Notes under the pieces: generated by a model
Seen by the model: only the letters and a program-made list of their open reading frames with translations
Databases searched by the model: none
Told to the model about the DNA's origin: nothing
Position numbers and translations under genes: made by a program
Origin: Psychroserpens luteus
GTDB taxonomy: Bacteria > Bacteroidota > Bacteroidia > Flavobacteriales > Flavobacteriaceae
Assembly (NCBI RefSeq): GCF_015319355.1
Contig: NZ_JADILU010000006.1
Location: 352,125 to 416,124, forward strand
Length of the DNA: 64,000 bases
Reading direction: 5' to 3'
Shown here: positions 52,566 through 61,103 of the stretch, piece by piece
How the letters are laid out: every line of letters begins with the position of its first letter
How positions within the stretch are numbered: position 1 is the stretch's first letter

Positions 52566-53516
52566 ATGAATCTACAAACCAAAATACCACTAAAACCAAA
52601 CACCTATAATCAAATCGATTATCACTCAAAGGTGCTTTTGTTAGGTTCTTGTTTTTCTGAGAATATCGGTGAGAAGTTTGAGTATTTTAAATTTCAGAAA
52701 CTGCAAAACCCGTTTGGAATCTTATTTCATCCTTTAGCGATTGAAAGTTTGATTACCAATGCGATTAATGAAAAAGAATATACTAAAGACGATATCTTTT
52801 TTCATAATGAACAATGGCATTGTTATGATTCACATTCTAAATTTTCAAATGCTTCGGAAATTGAATTACTCCAAAATTTGAACAATCAAATAAGAAGTAC
52901 ACATCAGTTTTTAAAAGAGGCTTCTAATGTAATTATCACTTTAGGAACTGCTTGGGCTTATCGTTTTATTGAAACAGATGAGTTTGTTGCTAATTGTCAT
53001 AAGATTCCGCAGAAAAGATTTTCAAAGGAGTTGCTTTCCGTAGAACAAATTACGGAATCTTTAGAAGCTATTATGAGTTTGGTTAAAAGCATAAATCCTA
53101 AGGTCGCTTTTATTTTTACAGTTTCACCTGTAAGACATATTAAAGATGGCTTTGTTGATAATACGCAGAGTAAATCACATCTAATTGCTGCAATTCATCA
53201 AGTAATAGAACCAAGAAACCATAACTACTATTTCCCGTCTTATGAGATTATGATGGATGAACTTCGAGATTATAGATTTTACAAAGAAGATATGTTGCAT
53301 CCCAATGCGATTGCTGTGAATTATATTTGGGAACGTTTTGTGCAGGTTTGGATTTCCGAAGAAACAAAAACTACAATGAAATCTGTAGATGAGATTCAAA
53401 AAGGATTATCTCATCGTCCATTTAACTCGCAGTCTGATGCACATCAAACTTTTGTTAAGCAATTAGAAGAAAAGAAACATCTTTTACAATCTAACTTACC
53501 ACACATCATATTTTAG
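52566..53516 (+). CDS. GSCFA-domain protein
   Basis: A 316-residue protein named for its conserved GSCFSENIG motif (about residues 28-36), an SGNH-hydrolase-like family. LGTAWAYRF near residue 124, FTVSPVRHIKDG near residue 179 and MLHPNAIAVNYIWERF near residue 241 are further family motifs, the last possibly holding the Asp/His pair. There is no signal peptide. Substrate is unknown. It starts 41 nt after alaS. Confidence 0.85.
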   Translation: MNLQTKIPLKPNTYNQIDYHSKVLLLGSCFSENIGEKFEYFKFQKLQNPFGILFHPLAIESLITNAINEKEYTKDDIFFHNEQWHCYDSHSKFSNASEIELLQNLNNQIRSTHQFLKEASNVIITLGTAWAYRFIETDEFVANCHKIPQKRFSKELLSVEQITESLEAIMSLVKSINPKVAFIFTVSPVRHIKDGFVDNTQSKSHLIAAIHQVIEPRNHNYYFPSYEIMMDELRDYRFYKEDMLHPNAIAVNYIWERFVQVWISEETKTTMKSVDEIQKGLSHRPFNSQSDAHQTFVKQLEEKKHLLQSNLPHIIF

Positions 53517-53732
53517 GCTTGATTTTTAGTTAATTACGTTTAATCTTTTTTAATTACTTCTTATCGAAAAAATCCTAACCAACTGACATTAAGTTATATA
53601 TTCGTCATGCTATTAATCAATTGTAAAAAGCGTCAGTTCATTTTGTTGTCCCAAAAGGCCTTAACAAATCTGATGCTTTTTTTATGCTCTAAAGTGAGAT
53701 TAGAGTATGGTTCTCTGTTTTTCTATTTATAA

Positions 53733-53897
53733 GGTTTACCTACAAATATCAATGATTTGATAACTGGTATTAATAAATTTAATTCTAATAAAGTATTAGC
53801 GACTTTAGAGCATCTCAGCGATTGGTTAAATGTAGATAAGTTGATTTTATCTAATCAAAGATTGAGAAATTCTCTGCATCTCATAAGATGTAAATAA
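53733..53897 (+). pseudogene. Short open frame without start, probable gene remnant
   Basis: A 54-codon frame ending in a stop at 53897 reads like protein (NINDLITGINKFNSNKVLAT, LEHLSDWLNVDKLILSNQRL) but has an in-frame stop directly before it and no Met. The 400-nt gap it lies in (53517-53919) holds no other convincing gene or RNA. It may be the tail of a decayed gene; no family was recognised. Confidence 0.3.
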
Positions 53898-53919
53898 TGC
53901 CAAAGAAGAAGAAATAACC

Positions 53920-54375
53920 TTAATTAACACGTACACTTTTTGGTACTAAAACGGTGTAATCACCATTATTTCTAATCACATCTCTAACAATAGATGAAGA
54001 GATATATGAGGTTTTTGCAGCTGTTAATAGAAAGACAGTTTCAATTTTAGATAATTTTCTATTGGTATGTGCAATGGCTTTTTCAAATTCAAAATCTGCT
54101 GGATTTCTTAATCCTCTAAGTATAAAATCTGCATCAATTTCTTTACAAAAATCAATGGTCAATCCAGTATAAGTGACAACTTTTACTTTTGGCTCATCTT
54201 TAAAAGCTTCTTCAATATATTGTTGTCGTTGCTCTAATGAAAACATGTATTTTTTTTCACTATTAATACCAATAGCAATTACAACTTCATCAAAAAGTTT
54301 AATACCACGCTGTATAATATCATGGTGACCTAAAGTGATTGGATCAAATGATCCTGGGAATATTGCTCGTTTCAT
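53920..54375 (-). CDS. coaD: Phosphopantetheine adenylyltransferase
   Basis: A 151-residue enzyme of CoA synthesis (4'-phosphopantetheine plus ATP to dephospho-CoA). The nucleotidyltransferase motif GSFDPITLGHHDII near residue 8, RGLRNPADFEFE near residue 88 and the ISSSIVRDV segment near residue 126 are all present. It lies 29 nt after ddl on the same strand, an arrangement common in Bacteroidota. Confidence 0.97.
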   Translation of the reverse strand: MKRAIFPGSFDPITLGHHDIIQRGIKLFDEVVIAIGINSEKKYMFSLEQRQQYIEEAFKDEPKVKVVTYTGLTIDFCKEIDADFILRGLRNPADFEFEKAIAHTNRKLSKIETVFLLTAAKTSYISSSIVRDVIRNNGDYTVLVPKSVRVN

Positions 54376-54404
54376 AGTCTGATTTCTAAAATCAAAGATA
54401 ATTA

Positions 54405-55382
54405 TTATTTATTGAGAGAAGATTCAATAGCATTCTCAAACAATTCACTCATACTAATCCCTGCTTTAGTAGCTTGCTGAGGTAAAATACTTGCAGCAGT
54501 TAATCCAGGAACTGTATTGACTTCTAATAGATGAGGTTCTCCGTTTTTAAAAATATATTCACTTCTGCTAAATCCTTTTAGTTTTAGAACTTCATATACT
54601 TTTTTGGCTAGTGTTCTCACTTGTTCTGCTTTATCTTCATCAATTCTTGCAGGTGTGATTTCTTGTGATTGTCCAAGATATTTAGCTTTGTAATCAAAGA
54701 AATCATTGTCTGAGACGATTTCAGTAATTGGTAAAACAATCGTTTCACCTTTGTAATTTATGACGCCTACGGAAACTTCAATTCCGTCAAGAAAAGATTC
54801 AATAATAACTTCATCATCTTCTTTAAACGCAACATCAAGCGCATTTTGTAATTCTTCTTTTTTATATACTTTGGTGATTCCAAAGCTACTTCCAGCGCGA
54901 TTTGCCTTTACGAAACAAGGTAAACCTACTTTATTGACAATAGCATCTTCATTTATACTGTCGCCTAAGTTGACGAAGTAGGACTCTGCAGTTTTAATTC
55001 CGTAGGGTTTTAAAGCACTTAAACAATCCCGTTTATTAAATGTTAATGCAGCTTGATACATGTTACAACTCGTATGCGGAATTTCCAACAGCTCAAAATA
55101 GCCTTGCATAAAACCATCTTCGCCAGGCGAACCATGAATTGCATTAAAAACACAATCAAAATTAATTCTGGTTTCATTGACTAAAACAGAAAAGTCATTC
55201 TTATCAATTGGAAACTCTTCATCCATATCATTAACAAAAACCCATTTGTCTTTGAAAATATGAACACGATACGCATTGTATTTTGTCTTGTCAAGGGTGT
55301 CATAAACCACTTGTCCGCTTTTTAGGGAGATTTCATATTCGCTAGAATATCCACCCATAATGATGGCAATATTTTTTTTCAT
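54405..55382 (-). CDS. ddl: D-alanine--D-alanine ligase
   Basis: A 325-residue ATP-grasp enzyme forming D-Ala-D-Ala for peptidoglycan. Visible motifs are IIMGGYSSEYEISLKSG, the HGSPGEDG loop, PCFVKANRAGSSFGI, IIESFLDGIEVSVGVI and the metal-binding LLEVNTVPGLT. Length is normal. It is divergent from the PASTA-protein gene, which lies about 160 bp away. Confidence 0.97.
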   Translation of the reverse strand: MKKNIAIIMGGYSSEYEISLKSGQVVYDTLDKTKYNAYRVHIFKDKWVFVNDMDEEFPIDKNDFSVLVNETRINFDCVFNAIHGSPGEDGFMQGYFELLEIPHTSCNMYQAALTFNKRDCLSALKPYGIKTAESYFVNLGDSINEDAIVNKVGLPCFVKANRAGSSFGITKVYKKEELQNALDVAFKEDDEVIIESFLDGIEVSVGVINYKGETIVLPITEIVSDNDFFDYKAKYLGQSQEITPARIDEDKAEQVRTLAKKVYEVLKLKGFSRSEYIFKNGEPHLLEVNTVPGLTAASILPQQATKAGISMSELFENAIESSLNK

Positions 55383-55384
55383 AA

Positions 55385-55410
55385 TATTTCCTACGAAGGC
55401 AGGAATCTCA
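55385..55410. repeat. Dispersed-repeat hairpin next to ddl start
   Basis: TATTTCCTACGAAGGCAGGAATCTC is a slightly mutated copy of the ATTCCTGCGAAGGCAGGAATCTC family found between flavobacterial genes. Its arms (TTCCT/AGGAA) still pair. It lies just upstream of the ddl start codon, in the 5' untranslated region. Confidence 0.55.
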
Positions 55411-55515
55411 TTTTAATTAAACATTATTGATACATTTTAAAAACAATAAAACATATGAATTTTCAGTTAAGCTAAAATACCAAATAAACCCATAATAAAA
55501 ACCCTTTCGTTTTTA

Positions 55516-55523
55516 TATATTTG
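55516..55523 (+). promoter_or_regulatory. -7 promoter element of the PASTA-rluD unit
   Basis: TATATTTG, an exact TAnnTTTG match, 18 nt before the chosen start at 55542. A start at 55521 (TTG) would lie inside this element, which supports the downstream ATG. Confidence 0.55.
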
Positions 55524-55541
55524 CACACAATAAAATATGAC

Positions 55542-56102
55542 ATGAGTTTCATACAATTTCTCAAGAGTAAAACATTTTTCAAACAAATAGGACTAGCAGT
55601 AATTGCTTTGGTTGTTATTGTATTTCTAACGATGCGATATCTAAGCTATACAACTAATCATGGAGAGTTTATAGAGGTGCCTGAGTTAACAGGGAAGTCT
55701 TTAGAGACTGTGAAAATAGAATTAAATGACCATGATTTGGTGATGGAAATTCAAGACTCTGCAAATTATAATCCTAAATATCCTAAGTTTTCTGTGATAG
55801 AGCAATATCCAACAGCAGGTTCTCAGGTTAAAGAAAATAGAAAAATATACTTGACTTTAAATCCGTCAGGATATCGTAAAGTCTCAGTTCCAAATATTGT
55901 ACGTCGCACATTTAGACAAGCAAAACCAACGCTAGAAACCTTAGGTTTTAAAGTAGGAAGCGTCACTTATGTTGATGATATTGGTAAAGAAGAAGTAATT
56001 GCTATCAAGTACAAAGGAAAAACCATAAAAGCAGGAGACATGCTTCCACTAACCTCAAAAATTGATGTTGTTTTAGGCAACGGAAAAAGAGGATCCAACT
56101 AA
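55542..56102 (+). CDS. PASTA-domain membrane protein
   Basis: A 186-residue protein from the ATG at 55542, with one transmembrane helix (about 13-33) and two PASTA repeats (about 43-110 and 113-182: VPELTGKSLETVKIELNDHDL; VPNIVRRTFRQAKPTLETLGFKVG) facing the periplasm. PASTA domains bind peptidoglycan or muropeptides in kinases and penicillin-binding proteins, but no kinase or transpeptidase domain is present here. It is divergent to ddl and overlaps or abuts the pseudouridine synthase (1 nt gap). Confidence 0.9.
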   Translation: MSFIQFLKSKTFFKQIGLAVIALVVIVFLTMRYLSYTTNHGEFIEVPELTGKSLETVKIELNDHDLVMEIQDSANYNPKYPKFSVIEQYPTAGSQVKENRKIYLTLNPSGYRKVSVPNIVRRTFRQAKPTLETLGFKVGSVTYVDDIGKEEVIAIKYKGKTIKAGDMLPLTSKIDVVLGNGKRGSN

Positions 56103-56103
56103 A

Positions 56104-57153
56104 ATGACTACAGAATATACAGTACCAGAAAAGGATGACAACGATGACGAATTATACGAACATCATTCATTTACAGCAGATAAAGGCCAAACACCACTTC
56201 GCATAGACAAATATTTGATGAATCGCATCGAGAATGCTACCCGAAATAAAATTCAGGCAGCAGCAAAAGATGGCAGTATTTACGTCAATGATGTCCAAGT
56301 AAAGCAGAATTATAAGGTCAAACCTTTAGATAAGATTCGCGTGCTTTTTGAGCATCCACCTTATGAGAATTTATTGACACCAGAGGATATTCCTTTAGAT
56401 ATCGTGTATGAAGATGATGAGCTTTTAGTGCTCAATAAACCATCAGGAATGGTGGTTCATCCAGGACATGGTAATTATTCAGGAACGTTGATTAATGCAT
56501 TGATTTTTCATTTTGACAATTTACCTAATAACTCAAGTGAGCGTCCAGGATTAGTTCATCGTATTGATAAGGATACATCTGGATTACTCGTTGTTGCAAA
56601 AACAGAGCATGCAATGACACATCTCGCAAAACAGTTTTTTAATAAAACTAGTGAAAGAGAATATGTCGCTATTGTTTGGGGAAACATGGACGAAGATGAA
56701 GGCACGATAGAAGGTCATATTGGACGTCATCCCAAAAACAGATTGCAGAATACCGTTTTTGATGGGGATGATGCAGACGAGAAAGGAAAACCAGCAGTAA
56801 CACATTACAAAGTTATTGAGCGTTTAGGCTATGTTACTTTAGTTACTTGTAAGTTAGAAACTGGTCGTACGCATCAAATTCGTGTGCACATGAAATATAT
56901 TGGACACACTCTTTTTAATGACGAACGTTATGGTGGCGAGCGCATTTTAAAAGGGACTACATTTTCAAAATACAAGCAGTTTGTAGATAATTGTTTCAAG
57001 ATTTTACCAAGACAAGCGCTGCATGCTAAAACATTAGGATTTATACATCCAAAAACTGGAGAAAAGATGAGTTTCGATTCACCAGTTCCAGAAGATATGC
57101 AACAATGTATTGAGAAGTGGAGACATTATGCAAAGCATAAAGATTCTGACTAG
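56104..57153 (+). CDS. rluD: RluA/RluD-family rRNA pseudouridine synthase
   Basis: A 349-residue enzyme with an N-terminal S4 RNA-binding domain (about 25-90: LRIDKYLMNRIENATRNKIQAAAKDGSIYVN) and an RluA catalytic domain. The latter has the catalytic Asp motif HRIDKDTSGLLVVAKT (about residue 155) and the GRTHQIRVHM motif. Conserved pairing with the PASTA gene 1 nt upstream and length suggest RluD, which modifies 23S rRNA helix 69; the paralogue assignment is probable, not proven. Confidence 0.88.
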   Translation: MTTEYTVPEKDDNDDELYEHHSFTADKGQTPLRIDKYLMNRIENATRNKIQAAAKDGSIYVNDVQVKQNYKVKPLDKIRVLFEHPPYENLLTPEDIPLDIVYEDDELLVLNKPSGMVVHPGHGNYSGTLINALIFHFDNLPNNSSERPGLVHRIDKDTSGLLVVAKTEHAMTHLAKQFFNKTSEREYVAIVWGNMDEDEGTIEGHIGRHPKNRLQNTVFDGDDADEKGKPAVTHYKVIERLGYVTLVTCKLETGRTHQIRVHMKYIGHTLFNDERYGGERILKGTTFSKYKQFVDNCFKILPRQALHAKTLGFIHPKTGEKMSFDSPVPEDMQQCIEKWRHYAKHKDSD

Positions 57154-57208
57154 AATTTGGTTAGATTAAAAAAAATATTATTTTTGAGTAAGAATTTTAT
57201 TATAAAAT

Positions 57209-57424
57209 ATGAAAAGAAGAGACTTTATAAAGAGATCAGGACAAGCGTTAGTCATAACTTCAGTAGCTAGTATTGTTGGAGTATCAGCAGTGTCATGTTC
57301 GTCTAGTGATGATGATGCAATGTTTAACGATGGTTATTATGATGACGGTTATTACGACGATGGATACTATGATGATGGTTATTATGACGATGGTTATTAT
57401 GACGATGGATATTACGAAGATTAG
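57209..57424 (+). CDS. Tiny Tat-type lipoprotein made of DGYYD repeats
   Basis: A 71-residue protein. The N-terminus has a twin-arginine-like motif KRRDFIKRSG, a hydrophobic stretch and a lipobox AVSC with lipid Cys30. The whole mature part after an SSSDDD spacer is six copies of DGYYD (41-70): 12 Tyr and many Asp, with no other domain. Tyr and Asp codons vary between copies, so the repeat is not recent DNA slippage. An acidic, tyrosine-rich surface or periplasmic tail could bind metal or take part in redox or adhesion; none of this is shown. It lies 55 nt after rluD and before a terminator. Confidence 0.8.
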   Translation: MKRRDFIKRSGQALVITSVASIVGVSAVSCSSSDDDAMFNDGYYDDGYYDDGYYDDGYYDDGYYDDGYYED

Positions 57425-57478
57425 TAGTTTTTAATTATATCTGAATACAAAATAAACCTTGTTTTCTAAAAATTTATA

Positions 57479-57525
57479 ATGTTTTTCAAATGATCCATTT
57501 TGTGTGATTTGAAAAACATTTTTGT
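57479..57525 (+). terminator. Intrinsic terminator after the DGYYD lipoprotein
   Basis: A 13-bp stem, ATGTTTTTCAAAT (57479-57491) with ATTTGAAAAACAT (57507-57519), with a 15-nt loop and a T-run. It lies 55 nt after the lipoprotein stop and 52 nt before the glycosyltransferase gene. Confidence 0.8.
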
Positions 57526-57576
57526 TTACAATACTTTTACTTTCCAAGGATTACAATAACAATTTAAACAATAAGA

Positions 57577-58761
57577 ATGAGCGCTTCAAAAAGTGATGTG
57601 GAATCATCAATTTTAGTATATAAAAGTTATGGAGGAATAGGTGATATTTTTTTTACAATTCCTTCATTATATATGCTGAAGCAAAAGTTTGACAAGGTTA
57701 CTTATGCAACTCAACCTAGAATGGTCAACCTTTTTAATACGCAGCTAAAAGGGATTACTGTTATTGATGAAAACCAAGTTAATGAAGCTGATTACACAGA
57801 GGTTATTGAATTAGGTAACTACCCTAAATTTAATAATACTACTGTAAAAAAGCCTCAAATTACTTACCATACACATAAAAGAGTAAAGCAACATTCTATT
57901 GAGCATTATAAAGATGGTATTGTTTCAGTGTTTTCTGAAATTGAAAAATCTAAAGAGCCTTATCCGTTTTTAAAAAAAAGGAAAGCATCAGATCTTTATT
58001 ATACCATTCATCCAGGAGCAGGATTTATTTTGAAAGCGTGGCCAATAGATTATTATGCAAAATTGATAGAACTGATACATGATGCATTTCCTCAATTTAC
58101 TGCTAAAATAATTATAGGACCAGATGATCCAAATCCAGAACCTTATTTCAAAAAAGACAATCTAAATATCGAATTAATTACAGGAGATATAGATGCGGTT
58201 GCTCATGAAATTTCTGGTGCACAGTTTCATATAGGAAATGATGCAGGAATTACACACTTAGCTGGAGCTTTCAATATCCCAATACTTACCATTTATGGAC
58301 CAACAGGACCTGGGTCTTGGGGAGCTTTTTCAGATAAAGTTGAACTTATCTGGGGAAAAAAAGGCAATTGTGGTTTAAAATGCAACTATCATGTCATTAT
58401 TAATTGCAATGATCGAGTTTGTTTAAATAGCGTAAAGCCTGAAAAAATGTTTTATCAGTTGCTTAAATTACTTCATAAAATATATAACTCTCCATCAAGT
58501 TTGTATTGTTTAAATCCAGATTTTAAAATGAGTATTGAAGATGATTCTTATATATTTTTCAGTAAAGAAAATGAATATTTATTAGAAATAAAAGATTTTG
58601 AAAGCCGAAAATTCATAGCTAATAATCTAACCGAAAAAGATATTTCCGTAGAAAACATGCCAGCTCAGTTTAATGAAACATTTCAGGCTTTAGAGAAATT
58701 ACATGTTTTTACGCCTTTTCCTAATTTAAATTTTAATAATAGTAATGAAGTCAATGCTTAA
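57577..58761 (+). CDS. GT9-family (heptosyltransferase-like) glycosyltransferase
   Basis: A 394-residue protein with the GT9 fold: an N-terminal SYGGIGDIFFTIPSLYMLK motif and a donor-binding HIGNDAGITHLAGAFNIPILTIYGPTGPGSWG near residue 216. A Cys-rich stretch (GNCGLKCNYHVIINCNDRVC) follows. The last 100 residues are not part of the usual GT9 domain and are unrecognised. The gene overlaps the next one by 17 nt. It is likely involved in LPS, capsule or protein glycosylation; specificity is not readable. Confidence 0.8.
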   Translation: MSASKSDVESSILVYKSYGGIGDIFFTIPSLYMLKQKFDKVTYATQPRMVNLFNTQLKGITVIDENQVNEADYTEVIELGNYPKFNNTTVKKPQITYHTHKRVKQHSIEHYKDGIVSVFSEIEKSKEPYPFLKKRKASDLYYTIHPGAGFILKAWPIDYYAKLIELIHDAFPQFTAKIIIGPDDPNPEPYFKKDNLNIELITGDIDAVAHEISGAQFHIGNDAGITHLAGAFNIPILTIYGPTGPGSWGAFSDKVELIWGKKGNCGLKCNYHVIINCNDRVCLNSVKPEKMFYQLLKLLHKIYNSPSSLYCLNPDFKMSIEDDSYIFFSKENEYLLEIKDFESRKFIANNLTEKDISVENMPAQFNETFQALEKLHVFTPFPNLNFNNSNEVNA

Positions 58762-60133
58762 CTTAGAAAACGTTACTTTATTGGGAGTTGATTGTGTTGA
58801 TTTAAACAGATTAATCTGTGCTGCAGATATTTCAGAAAAATTCATCAATTTCAAATCAGTTAAACTCTTAACGCATTTTGAATCTAGCGATAGTCGTGTG
58901 GTTACAATTCCGCAGATAACATCTATTGAGGCGTACAGTGAGTTTATGATAAAAGAGCTCTACAAATATGTAGATACAGATTTTGTTTTAGTATTTCAAT
59001 ATGATGGTTTTGTTATAAATCCTAAGCGTTGGTCTAATGATTTTTTTGATTACGATTATATTGGCGCACCATGTTTTTGGGGAATGGGAAATGGCGGTTT
59101 TAGTTTTCGGTCTAAAAAACTGCTAAATATTTTAAAAAATGAAGAAAGTATTGTTGATTTTCATCCAGAAGATCACAAGATATGTGAAACCTACAGGCCA
59201 GAATTAGAGGCTAAAGGTATTAAATATGCGCCTGTTGAAATTGCTAAAAAATTTAGCGTAGAAAACAATACTTGGAATGGGCAGTTTGGATTTCATAACG
59301 CAGACATATCTTTATGGGATAGCGAAAAATTTGTGAGTACTCCTAAAGTTGAAGACTTTGTAAATAAGCTTCAAAACCAAAATGATGATACTAATCCTAT
59401 AAAATTAAGTTATGTTGTACAGATTTATCTAGAAGACAATACATTTAACCCATTGCAAGAATTAATTGATGTTTACAGTGGTTATAGTAGAGATATACTA
59501 AAACATATGCATTTTGTGTTTGTTGATGATCATTCTCCTGTTCCAGTTGAAATTCCAGAAGATACAATTCTCAATTATACACTTGTAAGAGTCAAGACAG
59601 ATATTATGTGGAATCAAGGTGGAGCAAGAAATCTTGGTGTAAAACTTGCTAAGTCAGAACGTTTTATTGCCACAGATCTAGATGTCTTATTTCCAGAAAA
59701 TTTATTAAGCAAATTAGTAGATTACAGTCTTCCTAACAATTCGGTATTTAAGTTTAATACCATTTCTAATTTAGAAAGTGTAAGACCACACGTTAACGTT
59801 TTTTTTATGACCAAAAAGGTGTTTATGAAAACGCAAGGTGTTGATGAAGAATTCAGCGGAAATTATGGTTTTGAAGACATATTTTTTTATCACCAACAAA
59901 AAGCATTAGGAACCAAGTTTTTTCTTTATCGCTATTCTAATATTGTTCATAAAGAGCATAAAGATTCCGAAGACACTCAGCACAACAGTTTGATTAGAGA
60001 TAAGGAAATTAATGAACAGCTTATTGCAGATAAATTAGAGATTATCAAAAACTCAGCAAATCCATTAGATGCTAGGAGTCAACTATATCTCAATTTTGAA
60101 TGGGAAGTATTAGAGGAGCAGATGCATAAATAG
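58745..60133 (+). CDS. DUF5672 plus GT-A glycosyltransferase fusion
   Basis: A 462-residue two-part protein. Residues about 1-205 look like a DUF5672 glycosyltransferase-like domain (EAYSEFMIKELYKYVDTDFVLVFQYDG; YIGAPCFWGMGNGGFSFRSKK). Residues about 215-460 form a GT-A/GT2-type domain (LSYVVQIYLEDN; DDHSPVP; WNQGGARNLGVKLAKSERFIATDLDV with a DxD-like DLD; GNYGFEDIFFYHQQKALG). It overlaps GT9 by 17 nt, so the two are translationally coupled and probably act on the same glycan. A start at the fourth codon (58754) is also possible. Confidence 0.78.
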   Translation: MKSMLNLENVTLLGVDCVDLNRLICAADISEKFINFKSVKLLTHFESSDSRVVTIPQITSIEAYSEFMIKELYKYVDTDFVLVFQYDGFVINPKRWSNDFFDYDYIGAPCFWGMGNGGFSFRSKKLLNILKNEESIVDFHPEDHKICETYRPELEAKGIKYAPVEIAKKFSVENNTWNGQFGFHNADISLWDSEKFVSTPKVEDFVNKLQNQNDDTNPIKLSYVVQIYLEDNTFNPLQELIDVYSGYSRDILKHMHFVFVDDHSPVPVEIPEDTILNYTLVRVKTDIMWNQGGARNLGVKLAKSERFIATDLDVLFPENLLSKLVDYSLPNNSVFKFNTISNLESVRPHVNVFFMTKKVFMKTQGVDEEFSGNYGFEDIFFYHQQKALGTKFFLYRYSNIVHKEHKDSEDTQHNSLIRDKEINEQLIADKLEIIKNSANPLDARSQLYLNFEWEVLEEQMHK

Positions 60134-60233
60134 TGTAATAAATTTTATTTATCTGTTCATAGTTTTTCTTTTTGTTAATGAGTTGAAAAGTCTACCCTAG
60201 AATTGTATTTTTGAATATAAATTTTTAGAATCT

Positions 60234-60992
60234 ATGAAACTCGTTTTATCTCCAGCAAAATCATTAGACTACGATAGTAAATTACCTACGACTAAAGCAA
60301 CACAAGCGCGCTTTTTAAATGAAGCGGAACGCATTAATAAATTGCTGAAAAAGAAGTCTGCAAAGAGCTTGTCTAAGTTGATGCATATTTCAGATAATTT
60401 AGGTCAATTAAATTACGAGCGCAATCAAGAATGGACATTACCTTTTACAAAAGATAATGCAAGACCAGCTATTTATGCGTTTAGTGGAGATGTATATCGA
60501 GGATTAGATGCCTACACAATTGAGAACAAAAGACTTGATAAAGTTCAAGATACAGTACGTATTATTTCTGGTCTCTACGGAATTTTAAAACCACTAGATC
60601 TCATCCAACCATATAGGTTAGAAATGGGAACAAAATTTCCAGTCGGTAAGAATAAAAACCTTTATGAGTTCTGGAAAAAGCAAGTCACTCAAGCTTTAAA
60701 TGAAGAGTTAGAAGATGACGAATTGTTTTTGAATCTTGCAAGTCAAGAATATTTCAAAGCTATAGATACAAAAACTTTAAAAGTACCAGTCATTAATATT
60801 AAGTTTCAAGAATTAAAAAACGGTCAATATAAAACCATTGCTATTTTCTCAAAATTAGCCAGAGGTTTAATGACGAGATATGTGATTGATACCAATGCTA
60901 AAACGATTGAAGATATCAAAGGTTTTAATATGGAGAACTATCGTTATACTGAAGATTTATCAACTGAAAATGAATTGGTGTTTACGAGATAG
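60234..60992 (+). CDS. yaaA: YaaA-family peroxide-stress protein
   Basis: A 252-residue YaaA/DUF328 protein. The N-terminus KLVLSPAKSLDYDS and internal GDVYRGLDAYTI, RIISGLYGILKPLDLIQPYRLEMG and FSKLARGLMTRYVI are the family signatures. In E. coli YaaA limits free iron during peroxide stress. It has no signal peptide and is complete. An inverted-repeat element begins 14 nt after its stop. Confidence 0.93.
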   Translation: MKLVLSPAKSLDYDSKLPTTKATQARFLNEAERINKLLKKKSAKSLSKLMHISDNLGQLNYERNQEWTLPFTKDNARPAIYAFSGDVYRGLDAYTIENKRLDKVQDTVRIISGLYGILKPLDLIQPYRLEMGTKFPVGKNKNLYEFWKKQVTQALNEELEDDELFLNLASQEYFKAIDTKTLKVPVINIKFQELKNGQYKTIAIFSKLARGLMTRYVIDTNAKTIEDIKGFNMENYRYTEDLSTENELVFTR

Positions 60993-61005
60993 AGCTTTAA
61001 TTCCT

Positions 61006-61096
61006 GCGAGTTTGTCATTCCTGCGCAGGCAGGAATCCGCTTAAATTTCTAAATAATAATTATGGATTCCTGCCTGCGCAGGAATGACAAACTCGC
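61006..61096. repeat. 33-bp perfect inverted repeat (dispersed-repeat pair)
   Basis: Two 33-bp arms, 61006-61038 and 61064-61096, are exact reverse complements and flank a 25-nt AT-rich spacer. Each arm contains GTCATTCCTGCGCAGGCAGGAATCC-like sequence, the intergenic repeat family typical of Flavobacteria. The whole unit could fold into a cruciform or a long RNA hairpin. It fills the gap between yaaA and the glycosylase-like gene. Confidence 0.85.
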
Positions 61097-61103
61097 TTAA
61101 AAC

